From NCBI GenBank assembly GCA_900539595.1, contig UQCQ01000001.1:248001-312000 (forward strand): a DNA stretch of 64,000 bases. The letters are read 5' to 3'. Every line of letters begins with the position of its first letter. Position 1 is the stretch's first letter. The notes under the pieces were generated by a model that saw nothing but the letters and a program-made list of their open reading frames with translations, was not told the DNA's origin and ran no database searches. The position numbers and the translations under genes are program-made. Positions 50,657 through 58,300 of the stretch are shown piece after piece. This stretch comes from an uncultured Mollicutes bacterium (GTDB taxonomy: Bacteria > Bacillota_I > Bacilli_A > RFN20 > CAG-826).

Positions 50657-51426
50657 ACATTACCATCCTCACTCTTTTCCCTGAAATGTTTGATGGGTTC
50701 CAAACGAACTCCATCATGAAACGCGCTTTGGGGAAGGGGGTTGCTACAATCAAAGTCGTTAATATCCGTGATTACACGAAGGACAAATACGGCCGCACGG
50801 ACACCCCACCCATTGGGGGAGGCGCCGGCTTAATTGAAAAATGCCAACCCATCGTGGATGCTTTACGGGCGAACCGTCAGGAAAATAGCCACGTCATCTT
50901 GATGTCTCCGCGAGGCAAGACCTATAACGAACCGATGGCCAAGCGTTTTGCCACCCTGGATGATCTCGTCATCATTTGTGGGCATTACGAAGGTATCGAC
51001 GAACGGGTCAATGCTTATTGCGATGAGCTCGTTTCCATTGGAGATTACGTCCTTACCGGCGGCGAAATCCCTGCGATGGCGATTTCCGATAGCATCATCC
51101 GTCTTTTAGATGGAGCCATCACCGCGGATAGTTTGACCGACGAATCCTTCAACGATAATTTGTTGGAATATCCCCAATACACCGAACCTTATGAATTCGA
51201 GGGCCAAAAAGTCCCGGATATCCTTTATTCGGGGAATCACACCGCCATCGATAAGTGGCGGAGAAAACAAAGCCTTCTGTTAACCAGGGAGCACCGGCCT
51301 GATATCTTCGAAAAAGTTGCCTTGTCCAAGCAAGATAAAAAATTGCTCGCGGAAAGCGAATCGGATGAAACCCCGCAATGGGAAAAGGCCGCTTTGGAAA
51401 AAGGCAAAAAATTCATTCACCATTGA
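50653..51426 (+). CDS. trmD: tRNA (guanine-37-N1)-methyltransferase
   Basis: 257 residues. SPOUT enzyme forming m1G37. NITILTLFPEMFDGFQTNSI, the DTPPIGGGAGLIEKCQPIV loop and the knot segment GDYVLTGGEIPAMAISDSI are diagnostic. The C-terminal helix domain with GNHTAIDKWRRKQSL is present. Its stop runs straight into a terminator. Confidence 0.97.
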   Translation: MNITILTLFPEMFDGFQTNSIMKRALGKGVATIKVVNIRDYTKDKYGRTDTPPIGGGAGLIEKCQPIVDALRANRQENSHVILMSPRGKTYNEPMAKRFATLDDLVIICGHYEGIDERVNAYCDELVSIGDYVLTGGEIPAMAISDSIIRLLDGAITADSLTDESFNDNLLEYPQYTEPYEFEGQKVPDILYSGNHTAIDKWRRKQSLLLTREHRPDIFEKVALSKQDKKLLAESESDETPQWEKAALEKGKKFIHH

Positions 51427-51451
51427 CGCGGTATCCCGCGTCTTTTCTTTT
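51425..51451 (+). terminator. Intrinsic terminator of trmD
   Basis: GACGCGG/CCGCGTC stem overlapping the trmD stop, tetraloop TATC, then TTTTCTTTTT. Confidence 0.9.
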
Positions 51452-51467
51452 TGCGCTACAATTAGAT

Positions 51468-52289
51468 ATGCAAATTAAAAACAGTTTCCTTTCCGTTACC
51501 GCCTCTTCTCTTGGTGGAGAACTCACTTCCGTCCAACTTTTTGGGCAAGAACTTCTTTATCAAAAGGAGGGGACGTGGAAATTCCAAGACCATATCCTTT
51601 TTCCTGTGATCGGTTCCGCAGATCGCTATAGTTGCAAAGGCCAAACCCATTCCACCAGCCGCCACGGCTTTGCCCGCAATAGCGATTTCTTTCCCCATCA
51701 AGAAAACGAAGAACAAATGAGTTTTTCCTTAAAGGAAAACACGGAGAGCCTTCGTTTGTATCCTTACCACTTCTCCTTTATCGAAGCCTTCATTTTGGAA
51801 GAAGAAACCTTGCTTCGTCGTTATGAAATTACCAATACCGGCGATGAAACTCTCCCTTTTGCTACCGGAAGTCATCCTGCGTTTTACTGCGAATATGGAA
51901 AAGCGAAATTAACCCTTCCTGAGCACTTCCTCTATTTCACGGAACCTCTAGACGGCTCCACCATGAAAGAATATCCAAAGGGAGGAGAAATCACCCTTAC
52001 CAAAGATTTCTTATTAGGAATGGATACCTTAATCCTCCCCACCCCCGAAGCCCCCATTGTTTTAGACACGGGAAGGGACATTAGAATCGAATTCCAATAC
52101 GCTTCGCCCTATATCGCCATTTGGACTCCTAAAAGCGACGAGGATGCCTTTCTATGCGTAGAGCCTTGGTGGGGGTTACCGCAAACAACTAAAGATCCCG
52201 ATGAATTAATAGACCGGCCGTTTCTTACTCAACTAGATCCCAAAGAAAAAAGAATTGTCGAAGATCGAATTCGCTTCAGTTTGCTGTAA
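51468..52289 (+). CDS. Galactose-mutarotase-like protein (aldose 1-epimerase family)
   Basis: 273 residues from the ATG at 51468, 5 nt after TACAAT (51457-51462), with no Shine-Dalgarno sequence. The beta-sandwich pattern is that of the YeaD/LacX branch of aldose 1-epimerases: QLFGQELLYQKEG near the start, STSRHGFARNSDF (catalytic His), ATGSHPAFYC (second His), and a late FLCVEPWWGLPQTTKDP (catalytic Glu). It probably interconverts sugar anomers; the substrate is unknown. It lies on the plus strand between trmD and a palindromic terminator. Confidence 0.82.
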   Translation: MQIKNSFLSVTASSLGGELTSVQLFGQELLYQKEGTWKFQDHILFPVIGSADRYSCKGQTHSTSRHGFARNSDFFPHQENEEQMSFSLKENTESLRLYPYHFSFIEAFILEEETLLRRYEITNTGDETLPFATGSHPAFYCEYGKAKLTLPEHFLYFTEPLDGSTMKEYPKGGEITLTKDFLLGMDTLILPTPEAPIVLDTGRDIRIEFQYASPYIAIWTPKSDEDAFLCVEPWWGLPQTTKDPDELIDRPFLTQLDPKEKRIVEDRIRFSLL

Positions 52290-52290
52290 C

Positions 52291-52319
52291 AGAAAAAGGA
52301 TGGGCGATCGCCCATCCTT
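52291..52319. terminator. Bidirectional palindromic terminator
   Basis: A perfect 24-bp palindrome (52296-52319, half-site AAGGATGGGCGA) between the converging galactose-mutarotase-like gene and lemA. The minus-strand reading ends in TTTTTC; the plus reading has a shorter TTATTGG run. Confidence 0.8.
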
Positions 52320-52337
52320 ATTGGTTTAGCAAAACCG

Positions 52338-53009
52338 TTAGTTTGCGAAAAAATCTTTTTTCTCCGCAGCTTCGCGGATTTCTTGACTGACCGTGAAGGG
52401 GATGCGGGTCGTATATTTGGCTTTCGCGGCAACGATGCGATAGGTCGGCCATTGATAGATCAAGGTGTTCCAAGATTGGACCGTATCGTTATAAGCTTCG
52501 CGCGCAGCGGTGATTTCCTGCTGGGTGTAGGCGTTTTGCTGCATCGCGGTTTGGATATCCGCGTGGGCGCGGAGATCCGGATAGGCTTCTAGAGCAACGT
52601 TGATGGTTCTTTCAGCCGCAGCGAGTTTGTTCGCGACTTCGCCACGTTCGGCATCGGAGAAATTTCCGCTGCGATATTTGGCGATTTCCGCAAACGTCGT
52701 CTTGTCGAGTTCGATGGATTTGTTGAGCAAGCTGGCAGTGTTGGTCAAAATCGTGACGCGGTTTTGCAGATAGTTATCAATGGTAGACGCGTCATGTTGA
52801 ATCTTTTGCTGCATTTGCTGCAAGTGAGAACGGGCTTTGATTTTCATAACGGCGAAGACGATGCCCGGGATAATGCCCAAAATCCAGAGAATCACCTGGA
52901 AGAACGTGCTGCGCCAGTCGACGGTAACGGTTAATTGCTTATCGATAACGTGGACGTCACGGCCTTCTTCACGAATCGGATCTTTTGTTTCATCTAGTTC
53001 ATTTGCCAT
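52338..53009 (-). CDS. lemA: LemA family protein
   Basis: 223 residues. One membrane helix (about residues 35-58) is followed by a long helical domain: NRVTILTNTASLLNKSIELD, AAERTINVALEAYPDLRAHA and the later ARAAYNDTVQSWN-like EAYNDTVQSWNTLIYQWP. This is the LemA pattern, although the membrane helix is preceded by ~30 extra residues. LemA is an envelope protein of unclear function. It follows the 612-residue protein by ~37 nt, with AGGAGG 11 nt before the ATG. Confidence 0.9.
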   Translation of the reverse strand: MANELDETKDPIREEGRDVHVIDKQLTVTVDWRSTFFQVILWILGIIPGIVFAVMKIKARSHLQQMQQKIQHDASTIDNYLQNRVTILTNTASLLNKSIELDKTTFAEIAKYRSGNFSDAERGEVANKLAAAERTINVALEAYPDLRAHADIQTAMQQNAYTQQEITAAREAYNDTVQSWNTLIYQWPTYRIVAAKAKYTTRIPFTVSQEIREAAEKKDFFAN

Positions 53010-53045
53010 AAGTAATTTATCCTCCTAGATAGACGTAATTATAAA

Positions 53046-54884
53046 TTATTTTTGAGTCTTGTCATCTTGAAAGGCGGCAGCGATTTTTTCAGACAATCCC
53101 GGGCAATTTTCATCCAAGGAGAATCCATAGCAATATAAGCCGCGTTCATAATGCCCTTGTCGTCCTCCGACAATATCGCGGATGACGCTTTGGATCTTCT
53201 CAGCGTAGCTCTTTTGGGTTCCGCCAACGGGAGCCACTTCCATCCCCATTTCCTTTTCCACTAAATCGTATTGGATCCAGCGAACGGGAACCTGATGGAT
53301 ATTGCCGTCTCCGCCGAGTTTAGGAACGTAATCCACTTGGGGAGTCGTCTTAAAGGATAAGCAATGGATGGCGAGGCGGTCCCCCATCCCTGATTTATTT
53401 CCCTTGCTAACCTTGAGAATCAAGGGTAAATCAGGGTCTGCTTCTTCCGGGCGGAAGAATTCGGGATCCATGCCATTAGCCATAACCTCATGTTCATAGT
53501 TAGAAAGGTTGTAAGGCATGTTCTCATAGATGAATTCCATGGGTTTATAAGTTTGATACAAAGGAACGGAAATAATGGGGCAAAGGTCGAAATAAAGGTT
53601 ACGAATAAAGGTATCGCAGTAGTCCACGAACTTCTTTTTGGCATCTTTTAAATCATAGTTACGGAAAATCACGGGGTTCGCGCTGTAATCAAACGCCTGG
53701 CTATGGCCGGAAGAAATAGAATTGAGCATGCCATCCTTCACTTGGACAAAGTCATCGCCGAACGGTTCGGGATTCGTTAACAAATCGAGGATGTTTTTCT
53801 GGGCAAGCGGAGTATAGAGCAAACGGAATTCCACTTCATTATCGCGGTCGTCCGCTCCAAAAAGGGCGTCGAATTTATCGTTGCCCATTTTGGTGAAATT
53901 CGTTTTGGGGTCATCGTCGAGCAAATCGTCTTTTTCTTTCTTGGTCAGTTCTTTGGAACGTTTCTTCACGAAACGGGCCAAGGATTTGTCATCTCCGCAT
54001 TGTCCGCTAGGAACGCGGGAGAAATGCAAATGGGGCGCAGCTTCATTGCCATAAATCAAACGAGTGGCATATTCGTATTGGGGGGCTTCATGATAAACCG
54101 TCGCCGTCAACGTCTCCGAGTGGTGTTGCGTATGGGTTCCGTCTTTATCGCTATAAGTCGTCGTCCACGTAATCACGATGGACCCCGTATAGGCCTTATC
54201 GATGATTTCTTCGGAAACGTCTTTTTCCAAAACGAAGGGGTTCCCTTGGATATGGCCGGACAAAACACCCACGCAGGAAGTGGTATCCCCCAGGCTTTCC
54301 GGCATGCCGAATTTCTGTACGAGATAAGCAAATCGACTCGCGGAGAAATAAGGATCCAAATCCAAAATCGGGGTCGTTTTCTTCATGATGGAACAGGGGA
54401 TGTTCCAATCGTAAGAACGGTTTAAAACTTCCAAATCCTGATAGCAAAGGTCCAATAGCTGTTGGGATTTTTGCTGCATGGCTGCAATTTGTTCGTTCAA
54501 ACCCGTGATTACTTTATTCAGAACTTTGACCACATAAACAATCAAAGCGATACCACCAGCGAGGAAAACTAGGCCAATAAGAGGCATCCACCAACCCATA
54601 TGGAATAGGATGCAGAAAATGACGGCGGCGATGAAGCAAAGGACGATAGCGAAAATAATAAAACCGCGTTGGACTTTCTTGCTCGAAGCTTTGTTTTGAA
54701 TATTTTCTAGGTGCTCTAGAGATTTTTTGTAGTCTTTGACGTGATTGGCATTAGCAGGTCCATCAACCTCCGATTGCTTCACTAATTCATCGAAAAAGGC
54801 TTCCGCCTGTGCGTGATATTGCTGTTTTAAGGATTGTTCATAGAATTTGCGCGGCTCGTAAATCGGATTCGCGTTTTCTGCCAT
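53046..54884 (-). CDS. Large membrane-associated protein of unknown function, linked to lemA
   Basis: 612 residues. A charged N-terminal helical part (~1-70) is followed by two membrane helices (~72-92 and ~96-118), a coiled-coil-like stretch (LNKVITGLNEQIAAMQQKSQ, ~120-145) and a ~450-residue soluble domain with mixed beta/alpha pattern and scattered Cys. TTYSDKDGTHTQHHSE and RVPSGQCGDDKSLARF are the most distinctive parts. No family recognised. It starts 6 nt before the ffh coordinates end, so it is in the rnc-ftsY-ylxM-ffh run, and LemA follows. The pairing suggests a shared envelope role. Confidence 0.65.
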   Translation of the reverse strand: MAENANPIYEPRKFYEQSLKQQYHAQAEAFFDELVKQSEVDGPANANHVKDYKKSLEHLENIQNKASSKKVQRGFIIFAIVLCFIAAVIFCILFHMGWWMPLIGLVFLAGGIALIVYVVKVLNKVITGLNEQIAAMQQKSQQLLDLCYQDLEVLNRSYDWNIPCSIMKKTTPILDLDPYFSASRFAYLVQKFGMPESLGDTTSCVGVLSGHIQGNPFVLEKDVSEEIIDKAYTGSIVITWTTTYSDKDGTHTQHHSETLTATVYHEAPQYEYATRLIYGNEAAPHLHFSRVPSGQCGDDKSLARFVKKRSKELTKKEKDDLLDDDPKTNFTKMGNDKFDALFGADDRDNEVEFRLLYTPLAQKNILDLLTNPEPFGDDFVQVKDGMLNSISSGHSQAFDYSANPVIFRNYDLKDAKKKFVDYCDTFIRNLYFDLCPIISVPLYQTYKPMEFIYENMPYNLSNYEHEVMANGMDPEFFRPEEADPDLPLILKVSKGNKSGMGDRLAIHCLSFKTTPQVDYVPKLGGDGNIHQVPVRWIQYDLVEKEMGMEVAPVGGTQKSYAEKIQSVIRDIVGGRQGHYERGLYCYGFSLDENCPGLSEKIAAAFQDDKTQK

Positions 54885-54889
54885 AAGCG

Positions 54890-56236
54890 TTACCTTCCCC
54901 AGGGCATATTGCCTCCGCGAGGCATTTTCCCAGATTTTTGATATTGCTTCATCTGCTTCATCATCTCTTTGGACTGCTCGTATTTCCGTAAAACACGATT
55001 GATGTCCGCGTTGGTTTTCCCCGAACCCTTGGCAATGCGATTCTTGTGGGAATAACGGAGAATCTCAGGGTGTTTTCTTTCGTAAGGCGTCATCGAGTCA
55101 ATGATGGCTTCGAAGGTTTTCATCTCCTTTTCAGCCTGGGCTTGCTGCTCATCGCTGATTTTCGGCATGCCCGGAATCAATTTGGCGATGGCCTTCATGG
55201 AACCCAGCTTTTGGACTTGCTTCATTTGACGGAGCATATCTTCCAAGGTGAAGTTGCCATCCAGCATCTTCCTAGCATCTTTTTCCGCCTGTTTCTCATC
55301 GATTTGCTCTTTGGCTTTTTCAACGAGGGTGACCACGTCTCCCATTCCAAGGATGCGGTCGGCCATGCGATCGGGATAGAAGATTTCCATATCCGTGATC
55401 TTTTCGCCCACACCGGCAAACTTAATCGGCAAGCCCGTTAAGTATTTGATGGATAAAGCGGCACCGCCACGGGCATCGCCATCCAAACGAGACATGATGA
55501 CTCCGGTTAGATGGAGTTCTTTGTTAAAGGCATTCGCCACGTTCACCGCGTCTTGTCCTGCGGCGGCGTCCACTAAAAGCAATCCTTCTTCCGGATGAAT
55601 TTCGTGGTTGATGCGACGGAGTTCTTCCATGAGGCCTTCATCGATTTGCAAACGGCCCGCGGTATCCAAAATCAAGACATCGTAATGTTCTTCCAAGGCT
55701 TTTTTCTTGGCTTGGATGGCGATATCCACCGGATTGACCTTGTTCCCAAGGGAGAAGAAATCCGCGCCCGTTTTGCTAACGACAGCCTGTAACTGTTCGA
55801 TGGCTCCTGGACGGTAAATATCCAAAGCAGCCACCAAAACCTTCTTGCCCTCTTTTTGGTGCATGAGATAGGCTAATTTACCAGCGGTCGTGGTTTTGCC
55901 GGTACCTTGGAGACCAAGAAGCAAAATAGAGGTTAAGCCATTCGCGTTATATTGAATGCCCGTTTGATCCGCGCCCAAAAGTTCTTGAATCTCATCGTGG
56001 ACGATTTTAACGACCATCTGAGACGGATTGACCTTGTTATAGACATCTTGGCCTAGCGCCTTCTCTTTGACGTCATTGGTAAAGGCTTTGACGACTTTGA
56101 AGTTCACGTCGGCTTCTAATAAGGCGACGCGAATCTCTTTCAGCATGTCGTCCATGTTCTTTTCGGTTAATTGGGTGTTGCCCCGCATCTTCTTGAAGAT
56201 GTTGCTGAAGCGGTCGCCCAGTGATTCAAATGCCAT
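54890..56236 (-). CDS. ffh: Signal recognition particle protein Ffh
   Basis: 448 residues. N domain, then the GTPase with GLQGTGKTTTAGKLAY (~107-122), DTAGRLQIDEGLM and SRLDGDARGGAALS, and a Met-rich M domain ending in KMPRGGNMPWGR. It binds signal sequences on the ribosome. It overlaps ylxM by 11 nt. FtsY is two genes upstream, the usual arrangement. Confidence 0.97.
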   Translation of the reverse strand: MAFESLGDRFSNIFKKMRGNTQLTEKNMDDMLKEIRVALLEADVNFKVVKAFTNDVKEKALGQDVYNKVNPSQMVVKIVHDEIQELLGADQTGIQYNANGLTSILLLGLQGTGKTTTAGKLAYLMHQKEGKKVLVAALDIYRPGAIEQLQAVVSKTGADFFSLGNKVNPVDIAIQAKKKALEEHYDVLILDTAGRLQIDEGLMEELRRINHEIHPEEGLLLVDAAAGQDAVNVANAFNKELHLTGVIMSRLDGDARGGAALSIKYLTGLPIKFAGVGEKITDMEIFYPDRMADRILGMGDVVTLVEKAKEQIDEKQAEKDARKMLDGNFTLEDMLRQMKQVQKLGSMKAIAKLIPGMPKISDEQQAQAEKEMKTFEAIIDSMTPYERKHPEILRYSHKNRIAKGSGKTNADINRVLRKYEQSKEMMKQMKQYQKSGKMPRGGNMPWGR

Positions 56237-56558
56237 GAATGATGTCCTCCGTTAATGTTTGGTAAGCGGCAGCATCGGCGTTAGAGGTGGATAGATCCTC
56301 ATAACGCTTTTGCCACTCCTTTTTCTTTTTGATCAAGCCAAGGCGCTTTTCAAATTCCTCCAGCTTGTTGACGGCTTTGGCGACCGCATCGCTGACGCCC
56401 GCCCTTGTGATTCCCGATTCCTCGGCGATTTCGCCAAAACTTAAATCGCAACGGTAATAGGCATCGAGAGTTTGTTTTTGCCGTTCCGTCAATAACGGCT
56501 CATAGGATTCGAGAAGCTCCAAGACGCGTTCTCGACTCGCCAAGGATGCTTCAATCAT
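56226..56558 (-). CDS. ylxM: YlxM/p13-like SRP-associated protein
   Basis: 110 residues. YEPLLTERQKQTLDAYYRCD, LSFGEIAEESGITRAGVSDA and AVAKAVNKLEEFEKRLGL form the sigma-region-4-like helix-turn-helix of YlxM, a protein always near ffh in Firmicutes; in streptococci the homologue binds SRP RNA. It overlaps ftsY by 8 nt and ffh by 11 nt. Confidence 0.94.
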   Translation of the reverse strand: MIEASLASRERVLELLESYEPLLTERQKQTLDAYYRCDLSFGEIAEESGITRAGVSDAVAKAVNKLEEFEKRLGLIKKKKEWQKRYEDLSTSNADAAAYQTLTEDIIHGI

Positions 56559-57546
56559 GCTCGGTGTCCCCTAAAAGCAAGCCATATAAGTATTTATCCA
56601 AGTCGAATTCTTGCAAGTCTTCCATCCCTTCGCCTAAACCGATGAAACGGACGGGAACTCCTAATTCATCGCGAATCGACAAGATGATCCCGCCCTTTGA
56701 CGTTCCATCCATTTTGGTGATCACGATGCCCGTGATATCTGTCACTTCTTTAAAAGCTTTGGCCTGAAGCACGCCATTTTGGCCCGTGGTAGCATCCACC
56801 ACCAAGAAAGACTCGTGGGGCGCCCCTTCGATTTCTCGGGATAAAACACGATGAATTTTCGATAATTCCTGCATTAAATTTGCTTTGGTTTGTAATCTTC
56901 CCGCAGTATCCATGATCATCAAATCAATGTGATGATCTTTCGCATACTTCGCTCCGTCATAGGCAACGGAAGCAGGATCCCCATCCGGTTTCCCTGTGAT
57001 GATGGGGCAGCCCAAACGGTCCGCCCAAACTCTTAACTGTTCCACCGCTCCCGCGCGGAAAGTATCCCCCGCAACGAGCAAAACGCTTTTTCCCTGGTGA
57101 AGATAGCGATAAGCCAGTTTGGCAATCGAGGTCGTTTTGCCAACGCCATTGACTCCGCAAACTAGCAATACCGTCGGTCCTTCTTTTTGGAAACGGATTT
57201 CGTTTTCGATGGAATCCCCTTTGGTCGCATAACCCACGAACATTTCATCCACGAGCATTTCGTTGATGGTTTTGGGATCGCTCACGCCTTCTTTGGAGGC
57301 TTTATCCAGCAATTCCTCACATAGGCGAATGGAAAGTTCCACGCCCACATCACTTTCAATGAGGATTTCTTCTAATTCCTCAAAATACTCTGGATTGATT
57401 TTGGCATACCGCTTGCTTAGTTCATCCAAGCGAGAAGCAAAATTCTTCCTACTTTTTTCGAGCCCTTTTTGATAAGTGGAAACCGAAGGCTCCGTTTCTG
57501 GTTTCTTTTTGGAAAATTTATTCTTTAAAAAGGAAAATAATCCCAT
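56551..57546 (-). CDS. ftsY: SRP receptor FtsY
   Basis: 331 residues with a minimal NG domain: FYEEL-type N part, then GVNGVGKTTSIAKLAYRYL, DTAGRLQTKANLMQEL and ITKMDGTSKGGIILSI. The acidic A domain of E. coli is absent. It has an N-terminal basic membrane-binding helix MGLFSFLKNKFSKKKP. It recruits Ffh-ribosome complexes to the membrane. 9 nt after the rnc stop. Confidence 0.97.
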   Translation of the reverse strand: MGLFSFLKNKFSKKKPETEPSVSTYQKGLEKSRKNFASRLDELSKRYAKINPEYFEELEEILIESDVGVELSIRLCEELLDKASKEGVSDPKTINEMLVDEMFVGYATKGDSIENEIRFQKEGPTVLLVCGVNGVGKTTSIAKLAYRYLHQGKSVLLVAGDTFRAGAVEQLRVWADRLGCPIITGKPDGDPASVAYDGAKYAKDHHIDLMIMDTAGRLQTKANLMQELSKIHRVLSREIEGAPHESFLVVDATTGQNGVLQAKAFKEVTDITGIVITKMDGTSKGGIILSIRDELGVPVRFIGLGEGMEDLQEFDLDKYLYGLLLGDTEHD

Positions 57547-57555
57547 ACGTCTCTC

Positions 57556-58266
57556 CTAATTCTTGGGGATGCTTAATTTATGCAAAGCATCTTTGGCCGC
57601 TTCCACTTCCGCGAGTTTGGTATTGCTGCCCTCCCCGCGTCCGAGTTCCATTCCATCAAAGAAAACAGCGGCCACCACATGGGTATTCTGCGCCGTTCCG
57701 TCTTTTTGCAGAACTTTATAAACAATCGAAACCGCTCCATCGGCCTGCAAATGATGCTGCAATTCGCTCTTGGGGTCTAATTCAATTTTGGCATCTTGGA
57801 CCCTTTTGAAGAACAAATCATGCAAAAAACGATAGGTAAACGTCATCCCTTGGTCCAAATACATGGCACCGATAAACGATTCGAAAACATTTTCGTACAG
57901 GGCTTTTTCCGCCTTGGACATCGCTCCACCGCCCATCGAGTTGCTGGAGGCAAAATTGTTGCCGACGCGAATATATTCGTCGAGCCCCAAGAAAAGGCAT
58001 AGCGAAGCTTCCGACTGCGATTGAACCAATTGGTTTTTGATTTGGGTCAATCCGCCTTCATCCATTTCGGGGTGAAGACGATAACAAAGATCGGCGACCA
58101 CCGCACCAACAATCGCGTCGCCCAAAAACTCTAAGCGCTCATAATCCACGTGTTTGGTTCCCGCGCTGGCGTTGCAGGAAGGGTGGGTAAAAGCCAGGGT
58201 ATAGAGTTCTTCGTTGCGAGGAAGAATACCGAAGCGATGAAACAATTTAAAATACGGAGATGACAT
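57556..58266 (-). CDS. rnc: Ribonuclease III
   Basis: 236 residues from the ATG at 58266. The signature ERLEFLGDAIVGAVVADLCY and a second acidic site (ENVFESFIGAMYLDQG) are followed by a C-terminal double-stranded RNA-binding domain (DPKSELQHHLQADG ... GEGSNTKLAEVEAAKDAL). It processes rRNA precursors. The ATG is 9 nt after TATAAT and inside a perfect inverted repeat (58260-58277). Confidence 0.95.
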   Translation of the reverse strand: MSSPYFKLFHRFGILPRNEELYTLAFTHPSCNASAGTKHVDYERLEFLGDAIVGAVVADLCYRLHPEMDEGGLTQIKNQLVQSQSEASLCLFLGLDEYIRVGNNFASSNSMGGGAMSKAEKALYENVFESFIGAMYLDQGMTFTYRFLHDLFFKRVQDAKIELDPKSELQHHLQADGAVSIVYKVLQKDGTAQNTHVVAAVFFDGMELGRGEGSNTKLAEVEAAKDALHKLSIPKN

Positions 58267-58281
58267 AACGATGTCATTATA
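58260..58281 (-). promoter_or_regulatory. -10 element and start-codon palindrome of rnc
   Basis: TATAAT (58281-58276) is 9 nt before the rnc ATG. ATGACAT-AACG-ATGTCAT (58260-58277) is a perfect 7-bp inverted repeat holding the start codon and touching the -10. It may be an operator, or it may fold over the start codon. Confidence 0.5.
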
Positions 58282-58300
58282 CAAGAAAGATCGCGTTTGG

